DNA of 62,500 nucleotides from Cristatella mucedo (taxonomy: Eukaryota > Bryozoa > Phylactolaemata > Cristatellidae). The notes below the pieces were generated by a model. It did no database searches. It was not told the DNA's origin and saw only the letters and a program-made list of their open reading frames with translations. The stretch lies in the NCBI GenBank assembly GCA_009760855.2, contig WPIO01000160.1, positions 295,001 through 357,500 of the forward strand. Reading direction: 5' to 3'. This document shows, piece after piece, positions 55,020 to 62,500 of this stretch. Position numbers and translations under genes: made by a program. How positions within the stretch are numbered: the stretch's first letter is position 1; every line of letters starts with the position of its first letter.

Positions 55020-55265
55020 CTTCCTTCATCCTTACATGTTCGTCCTTCAGCCTTCATACACCATACTTCATGTTTCATTCTTCGTAATTCGCACTTCACT
55101 CTCGATCCTTCATCCTTTATCTTTCACCTTGTATCACTAGTCCTTCGTATTTATTAGCAGAGCTCCGTTAGGGTTAATCTTCTCCTCTGCGCCACTCAGC
55201 CAGCTGGAACTATTTGCTGTGAATCAAGGAATTTCACAAGCTCTTAATAGGGTTGCCAGGGCGTG
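55020..55265 (+). repeat. P-family fragment P5 (distal end only)
   Basis: The complement matches 42600-42735 (CAGCAAATAGTTCCAGCTGGCTG.., GAGCTC..AATAAATACGA.., GATAAAGGATGAAGG). It contains CTTCATCCTT/CTTCATACACC-like short repeats. It lies opposite P4 across the centre near 55.4 kb. Confidence 0.75.
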
Positions 55266-55286
55266 GCAGTCACACGGAGCGGATTT

Positions 55287-55462
55287 AAATGCTAATTGAA
55301 CGGCCTATTTTTGTATAGCAACAGAATAGCCTTTATGGCTATCACCGCCGCTTGCAGCGGCGATAGAGGATCGCCCACCATAGGAATTGAACCTACGACT
55401 TCGGGACCGAGATCGTGAAAAGCAACCACCATACTTTGTGTGCCATCACGGCTCACCGCAGC
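55287..55462 (-). mobile_element. SINE-A copy A8, full length
   Basis: On the minus strand, GGTGAGCCGTGATGGCACAC (head with box A), AGGTTCAATTCC (box B), GGCGATCCTCTATCGCC hairpin and a body ending TTCAATTAGCAT. It sits at the centre of inverted duplication III. Confidence 0.9.
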
Positions 55463-55529
55463 TTTAGGAACAGTTAACTTCCACCAGCCGAGTGGTGACT
55501 GTAGGTCAAGAAGTCATACCTTGAAGAAA

Positions 55530-55765
55530 CCACGTCCGGCCGCCCTGAGCTACCACCTCGATGCTACTCACTACCTCAACCGCTCCAGCTCACTCACCTA
55601 AACGTTTCAGTTTCACCGTTTAGTGAGATGAAATCGCTTGGCTACCGAATGCGAGTACCGAAAGCCGTACAGGCTGTGATTGCGCTATGCAAAAGCTCTT
55701 CTGCGTAACTACCCTGTAGGCTCAGTGACGTTTGCGGAGTTACAGACGGAGGGAGATACGTTAAC
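55530..55765 (+). mobile_element. LINE-C 3' end, copy C8
   Basis: CTACTCACTACCTCAACCGC to GAGTTACAGACGGAGGGAGA matches LINE-C on the plus strand, without the clean (ATTAC)n tail. It stands next to P4 exactly as C6 and C7 stand next to P1 and P3. Confidence 0.78.
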
Positions 55766-57975
55766 ACGCATACTTCCCGATCGCAATCGTTGAATGCTCA
55801 ATTCGTGCAGTAGTTCTCTACCCAAAAGAAACTGTTAGGGGAACTGCCGCAAAACTGACTTCACTGAGTTGCTGCTGCACGAACAAAAGCGCGTCATACT
55901 CTTCGTCGACTCGCGCGACGTCGCTTGGAGCCGGCGTCGATCGAGGCGCGAACTCCGATTTCCGCCTTAATCGCGAATTTCAAACATTCGCGAACATTCG
56001 CGAAGAGAGCACCTGTTGCACGCGCTTGCGCCACCCACACGACCGTCGCCTTGTCGTCTTTGCGACATCTGAATTTTATTTTGTCATCAGCTCTAGAGGC
56101 GGTCGTAAACTTTGGCGCACTGCACCGGTTTATTAGGTGTTTACGCCAGCGCCGGCGTTGAGCGCCGGATGAAGCGGGCATTTTCACAAGGCGAGTCTAA
56201 GCGGAGCGCCAATAAATCCGTCAATCCATCACAGTCACCCCGGGAACGGGCATCCGCACCGTCGGTCGGTCGGTGCTTCCTCCGCTCAGCAGCTCACGCA
56301 TGACTAACCGTCGAACGGCGGGCTCTTACCGAGCTCAAGCTGCAGACGCGGCGCCCAGAGAGAGCTGCAGCAGAGACGCTGCTATCGCGACGAGCGAGCG
56401 CAACCACTAGCGGCGGCGGCGGCAGCGGCGCTGCTTCTGCTGCTGCCGACGCCGCAGCGCGGCGCCACCTGCCCGCGAGCGCTCGTCCGTGCGACGCCGG
56501 CGGCGGCCGCCGTTGAATACGTGCGCGGTCGCTCGCTCTCCTGCTACTGCCGTTGCTGTCAGGCGCTGCAGTCGCTTTCAGCCGTCGTAGCTGGCGTCGC
56601 GCACGCGCGACCGCCGCCGCAGCCGCCGCCGCCGCGCCCACGACTCGCACCGGCTCTGAACGCGCGCTCCGAGCAAGCTTGAGATCGTCGTCGACGCATG
56701 CGCTTTGTGCCTTTAGCGTCGAAGAAAGACGACAATCTGTCAGTGCAGTCGCGAGCGCCGCGGCGGCCGTCGCAAGCGCCGCGGCGGCGCTCAACTGCTG
56801 ACTTAGGCGGTTTCGAGCTCCGAGCTTTCCTGGAGTCGATTCTTCTGGCCTGCCGCTATTCTATTCTATTATGCTGCGCTGTGCATTAGTCGGTCGAATC
56901 GCTGACGGTTTCTCTTACCTTTTCTTTTTTCCATCACGGCGATTCTGCATTTTAGCAGTTTTGCAGTCGGTGCAAAGCCTCGAAAGTTCGACGCAGAGTC
57001 ATCCAACGACGTCGCGGTCGGGCGTAGGCAACGCCGTGCTTTCCGACGAAAGCGGAAGCGAAGCCGAGAGGTGGCGGACGAGCGGGTCACAGTGCAGCGA
57101 CAGAGAGGAGCACGTCGGCGTCGAGCACCGCAGCGTTATCCTCGCTCCGTCGGCTCGGCCGCCGAGTGCAGCGATGTTTGCAGCGAGATTGAAAACGCGA
57201 GTCTGGTGTGCGATTTAATCGCTGCTTGTCTAAAGAAGCAAAGAAAAGAGAGCTTGGCTGCTGCATTTCCGGTTCAGCTTGAAGGTGTTAAACGCTGCGC
57301 GTCGGAGCACCGACGAGACGGCCAAGCCAGAACCACGTCCGCGTTCACAAATTACCGCCGGGCACTCGAACCGATCTGTCTATTGCTGAGTGCCCTTGTA
57401 GCAAATAAGCGATTATTACTGGCCAGTCTGTTGCGGCGATTCGTTACAGCTGCCATACCTCAAAAATGATGAATCTATATTGAACAAAGTCTTTCGTTTA
57501 TACCACTAGATACTGCGCAACGTGCTGCGATCCTTCTCGAGAAGAGGTTTCCATTCCTCAAGAGTGTGACACGAGTGAAACCATTGGTAAAACCTTGCCG
57601 CAGTGACTTTAGGGGTTAAGTGCCGAAAAGGACAGTGACTAAGCAACCGGACGGAGAAACCGACGAAAGCCAATATATTTAAAGCTTTTACGTTTTTCAA
57701 GAATTATTTTCGCTTTCTTGTTCGCGTCCTTTCGCTCTTATTTCAATACTGACCAGCAACGGCTTCGTTGAGCCGCCATGTTGATGGAGCTTAGATCGCA
57801 ACTTTTCCTGAAAGCTCCACGTGACTACCACGCCCGGCAACGATGTTGCGAGATGGTAAAACTTCTTGATTTGCCGCAAACATAGTTGTAGCTGGCTCAT
57901 TGGCACTGATGAAAGAATTTGGTCTTGTAAAGGAAGCTTTGTCAATAGAATTTGAAGGACGAAGGATTGGATGCC
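55766..57975 (-). repeat. P-family repeat copy P4
   Basis: Collinear with P2 without its SINEs. Landmarks are GAACTGCCGCAAAACTGAC (55845), AATAAATCCGTCAATCCATCA (56212), AACCGTCGAACGGC (56306), the CpG-rich block (56390-56700), GCGAGATTGAAAACGCGAGT (57185) and GCTGCGATCCTTCTCGAGAA (57527). At the array site it has one unit-like GATCGGGAAGTATG (complement, about 55790). Plus-strand frame 57071-57469 (SEIENASLVCDLIAA.., SAFTNYRRALEPI) has partial counterparts in P2 (SEIRDASLACDLTSI.., PAFENYRLALERI). Confidence 0.8.
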
Positions 57976-58079
57976 ACTGCAATTCGAGCTACTGACGCCC
58001 GCCCCAGGAAAGAAAACTAGGGCTCAGCGTCTATTTTCGCTTTGCCAGATAATTCGGCGAAACTTTAGTATTATTTGTA

Positions 58080-59060
58080 GTTCTATTATTGTTAGTCATC
58101 GTTTCCTTCTCGATAGTTGTACTTCACTGGTGCCGCAACATTTCGGTTGGGGTAATCTTAGCGGGAGAGACTTCAGTTCACACACTTCACCAGCTTGTCC
58201 ACGGATCCCAGCTTGACTCACTTCTTTCATTTGCTGTACTTACTGTATTTGCTCTTCTTGCTGATGTAATCGCCAATGATTAAAAGGTCATTTATATTAT
58301 TCCCAATGTCATTATTGTACTTTTGCTTTACTGTGTGCCTGCTTCTAGCACCTTAAACTCGCTCAAATATCTGGCTGCATTGAGTCCTGACACCGACACT
58401 TCTAACGGTATCGACCTACTTTGAACTTAAATAAAATTGAGACAAGTCGCTCGAAATAAGAAAGGTTAGTGCAAATTGGAAGATGAAAAAACATCCTCTT
58501 TGCGGAATGCTCTGTAAAAGATAGTAAAGTGTATGGACAAAATCTGGATACCCGGTTTAAAGGTGACTACTCGCAGAATTTCCGCATCCGCTTCAAAATT
58601 GCGTCCACCTACTTTCAGTCGAGAACATGTTTTTAAAAAAGAGTCTCATGTGACACCGATAGCAACTCCAATTAATCAATGTATTTGGGACACTCGGTTT
58701 TATCTTTCGGAACTCCCTACTGACTGGAATCGTAAAACTAACACTTTATGGCACTGATGGCTGGTGCGAAACTCCTCTGCTTCTCTGTCACAAAACGGTA
58801 GTTAGAGCATAATAACGCACGTCACTGACCAGCACAATCTCACCATCAAGTCGTTCATCGACTTAAATGTTCTACCACTTACTTTTAGGTCCCCGAATTC
58901 CACTGCTCCCATCAAAATTTCAGCAATACAGCCCATCAAGGCAAAGAACCCTACCGTCCACTTAAAGACTCGAGTCATTTAGCTGTCTGTGCCTCGTTTC
59001 TGAGCTCAAATCCACTTGAAGCCGGACCGGACGCCTTTGTTGCGTACGCTCCTTCTCGTA
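58080..59060 (+). mobile_element. LINE relic, middle to C-terminus
   Basis: Readable phrases follow the LINE-A order: FALLADVIAND, VPASSTLNSLKYLAALSPDT and, near 58850, the TIKSFIDLNVLPLTF block. Many stops. Paralogous to 44.6-45.5 kb (direct) and 52.6-53.5 kb (inverted). Confidence 0.72.
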
Positions 59061-59089
59061 GCCTAGAACAAACTGCCAATTGATGCATG

Positions 59090-59465
59090 ATTCAACAGGG
59101 AAAGTAAGTATCAGTCGGATTTTAGAGATTTTAGTTGGTTCACAGAGCTTGCATTGCTTCGTGAAAATAGTATCCATCTTATTGATGCCGACTTAGGCTA
59201 TGTCTCAGTAGTTTCTTTAATCAATCTTTCAACGCGTTCGATACTATTGATCATCAATTTGTTCTCAAGACGGTCTCATCTCGCTTGTGCGTCCCTGTCA
59301 TTGTTCTGGAATGGTTCAAAAAATTATCGCAGTGGAATAATCTGGATTATTGATATGAACATTAAAAGACCATCCTTTGAGCAACTAAAGAAACACATAC
59401 CTCGAGGCTCTAAGGGTTGCCAGCTTCCTTATACAGTTATTGCTCTACCTTTCACCTAATAATCT
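59090..59465 (+). mobile_element. LINE relic, N-terminal reverse transcriptase
   Basis: GKYQSDFR-like start (GGAAAGTAAGTATCAGTCGG), TELALLREN, then AFDTIDHQFVLKTVSSRL with a frameshift. Inverted partner of 52.1-52.56 kb. Confidence 0.72.
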
Positions 59466-60332
59466 GGATAATATGAATTATTATAGTGCAATATTCCATC
59501 CTCTCGATATGAACGCAAAAAGATCGTCCGCTAAAATAAGGTTAAACAGGTTAGCACAAAAGTAGCCCAGATGTTTTACCCCATCAAAAAAGGTGAAAAG
59601 AAGGTTTCGCAAGAGGAAGGTAGCACAGACTGGCCACTGGACGTTTCACTCCGCCAAACCTTTAATACTTTCAACGTAATCAGCCGGACTCTTAGCAGCA
59701 CTTCCGATCGGCATCCATCTCTTGCCCGGATGACTCGCTCGCCCGCCGCCTCACGAAAACTGCACGCACGCAGCTGCGCTGGCTGGTACAGCAGCAAGCG
59801 GGACGCTTCGGTTACCGCCCCTAGTTCGTCGTGGTGCTGAAACTTGCAGATTCCTCGGACGCGGCTTTATTGACTCTCGCCGCCGGCGACACGCTTCGAA
59901 TGCGTCGTGAGCAACGAGCGGATGTATGCCTCCATGTAGAGTAGCGTATATAGGATTAGAGATTATTTATTATGAATTACAAATGAATTAAATATGTATG
60001 GTCGCGTTCTGAGAGTTCAAGAATCTGCCAAAAAAAGTCATATCGCCGAAAACGATGATGCGCAGTGAGCAACGCAGCGAAACGACGATACGGCTCTACA
60101 CAGTGGCGATATAAATCACGAGATCGTCTACAGATGCTGACCGTAGCCGTTCAGGCTTTCCTTCAAAACAGCCGTCACGCGCACCGGTCATTAGCACTCG
60201 CCTCTCGCCTCGTGAAAAGGTGAGAATCGCTGGTTTTAGTGAGTTCGCGAAATGCCGGGTGACCGGCGCTCAAGGCACTTTCTCCAACATCCTCGCTACC
60301 AGCAGCGACCACTTGGGGTCACGTGCAGCTCC
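59466..60332. other. Unassigned sequence
   Basis: 59640-59735 resembles the complement of 50190-50275. The rest is unrecognised and becomes GC-rich towards 60200. Confidence 0.4.
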
Positions 60333-61035
<703 letters not shown>

Positions 61036-61755
61036 CAGTCAACCGCTGCTGATCTGTCAACCTTTGCTTCGGCCTACGCCTCGTTTCTGGCTTTGGCGGC
61101 AGCCGCCGCTGCTGATGCCGCCGCTGCCGTTACTCCGTTACGCGTTTCGTGACCATTTGGATTCGCAGCTGCGACTGCGGCCGCCACAGGCGTCAACCGT
61201 TCGTCCCATTGGCCTGTAGCGATAGTAAAATGGCAAACGTGGTTCCATTAATTGAGGCGGCTGCCAGGTGCTCGCTTGCCGGCCTGCGCCCCCCCCCTCC
61301 TCCAAGCGTGGGGGTGCGCTGGCTTCGCACACAGGCGCCGTATGCGAGCCCGGGGAGCTGGAGACGCGTAATCCGGCAGCAGCATCAGCGGAGACGCGTA
61401 ATCCGCTCGCCAACCCGACGCAGCGGCGGCGGCGTCACCGCACCGCCGCCGCCGCCTCTGCTGGCGGTGCAGCCAGAAGTGCACTAGCCACGCCTGTCCT
61501 GTAAGCCTAACGCCGCTCGATTCGCGCGGATTCGATTCGCGCTGCTAACCTTCGGTTGCTGGCGCTTGCGGCGGAGGCTGGTTGTGCGGCTGCAGCAGCG
61601 CGAGGCGCTAGGCGCGGCCGAGTAAGCTTGCGGCTCTAGCTCGCTCTATCGACCTGCGTCTGTTCGTCTGGTGAGCGCCAGCGATGCGGTCAACACACGG
61701 TCAAGCTAACGCGGTTACGCAGGACAAAGAAGTCGTCATGTCGGTCGTGTTTTCT
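61036..61755 (+). promoter_or_regulatory. CpG-rich stretch, possible promoter / first exon
   Basis: GC- and CpG-rich between two CT tracts. It contains CCCATTGG (an inverted CCAAT-type motif, about 61205), then AAAATGGCAAACG at 61227-61239, a reasonable start context. The frame reads MANVVPLIEAAARCSLAGLR and continues Arg/Pro-rich to 61487. CCTGTAAGCC at about 61498 could be a donor. GAGACGCGTAATCCG occurs twice (about 61361 and 61390). The protein is not recognised and may be chance. Confidence 0.25.
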
Positions 61756-62281
61756 TCAGTCAGTCTCTGTAGCTCTCTTTATCTCTCTCTCTCTGTCATT
61801 CCCATATCTCTCTCCCCCTATCTCTCTCGGGGCTCTCTCTCTCCTCTAACTCTCCACTTCTCAAATCACTCCTCTCCCCCAGAGAACTCTTCAGCCCATC
61901 TACTCTGGTTCTCTAAGTCCTCTCCGAAGCTTGCGGTGCATCCTCGACGTAGAGTCTCTCTCTCTCTTTCTCTCCTTCTCTCTCTCTTTCTGTCTTTCTT
62001 TCTCCCTCTTTCTCCCCTCTCTCCTTCCTGACATCTCTCTCTCTCCCTCTCTCTTCTCTCTCTCCCCTCCTCCTCTCCTCTCTCCATCTCTCTATCTCTC
62101 GACCTCGCCCCATTCTATCTCTCTCTCCCATCGACTCTCTCCTATCTCCCTCTCCTCTGCCTCTCTCTCCCACCCTCTCTCTCTCTCTCAACCTCTCTCT
62201 CAGCCTCTCTCCTCTATCTACTCTCTCTCCTCTCTCCTCTCTCCCTCTCTCCTCTCCCACTCTCTCTCCTCTCCTCTCTCT

Positions 62282-62359
<78 letters not shown>

Positions 62360-62500
62360 TTCCCTCTCCCTCTCTCTCTCCCTCCCTCTCCCTCTCCCTC
62401 CTCTCTCTCTATATTTCCCTCTATCGGTCTCTCTCTCTATCTATCTATCTCTCTCTATCTCTCTCTTTCCCTCTCCCACTCTCTCTCTCTCTCTCTCCCT
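61756..62500 (+). repeat. Pyrimidine-rich (TC)n region to the window end
   Basis: Degenerate CTCTCT/CCTCTC sequence with a pure (CT)n run at about 62285-62355 and CTAT interruptions near 62440. No gene. Confidence 0.95.

Noticed and set aside
56294-57469. Ala/Arg-rich frames in P4 as a nuclear or histone-like protein
   Set aside because: Composition is explained by GCNGCN runs. Counterparts in P2 and P3 are only partly conserved and shifted, so no protein call is justified.

Overview
This is nuclear DNA of a eukaryote, most likely an invertebrate animal. It holds non-LTR retrotransposons of the CR1/L2 type, two tRNA-derived SINE families, a pogo-type DNA transposon, long microsatellites and GT..AG-type exon borders, and no operons or bacterial features. 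I cannot name the species. Genes are very sparse. The only convincing host-type coding sequence is a short first exon for a secreted, aspartate-rich peptide, present in three copies at 30-35 kb.

Layout. 0-10.3 kb: mostly unique DNA with SINE-A and LINE fragments, a broken pogo-type transposon (3403-5171, TA target duplication, defective transposase) and AT palindromes. 10.3-34.2 kb: a tandem array of a 16-bp monomer (consensus about ctgctgccttatgtgg), roughly 1000 monomers in all. It is organised into higher-order repeats and interrupted by three LINE-A insertions, SINE-B copies, an unrelated island at 29.45-29.89 kb and two copies of the secreted-peptide exon. 31.3-36.8 kb: a diverged large inverted duplication centred near 34.17 kb, carrying exon copies 2 and 3 in opposite orientation, with an inverted 15-bp version of the array at its right end. 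38.8-41.0 kb: a second inverted duplication with arms of about 750 bp. Its loop carries 29 near-identical copies of tgctccggaagcatg. 41-60 kb: decayed LINEs plus a roughly 2.5-kb repeat I call the P family (P1-P5), including a third inverted duplication centred near 55.4 kb. 60.3-62.5 kb: long CT tracts on both sides of a CpG-rich stretch.

Repeat families named here. LINE-A is a CR1/L2-like element whose 3' end forms a GCGCC/GGCGC stem followed by an (ATT)n tail. LINE-C is a second CR1/L2-like element with an (ATTAC)n tail. SINE-A is tRNA-derived, with a box-B-like motif and a ggcgatcctttatcgccg body. SINE-B is tRNA-derived, and its last 60 bp match the LINE-A 3' end, so LINE-A probably mobilised it. 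Insertions inside duplicated blocks, compared with the same site empty in the sister block, give a relative order of events.

How parts work together. There is no multi-gene pathway here. The theme is structural: tandem arrays and three inverted duplications repeatedly copy, flip and truncate the same modules, including the promoter and first exon of one secreted-peptide gene family. All calls come from reading the sequence by eye. Boundaries of old repeats are approximate, and percent identities were not computed.
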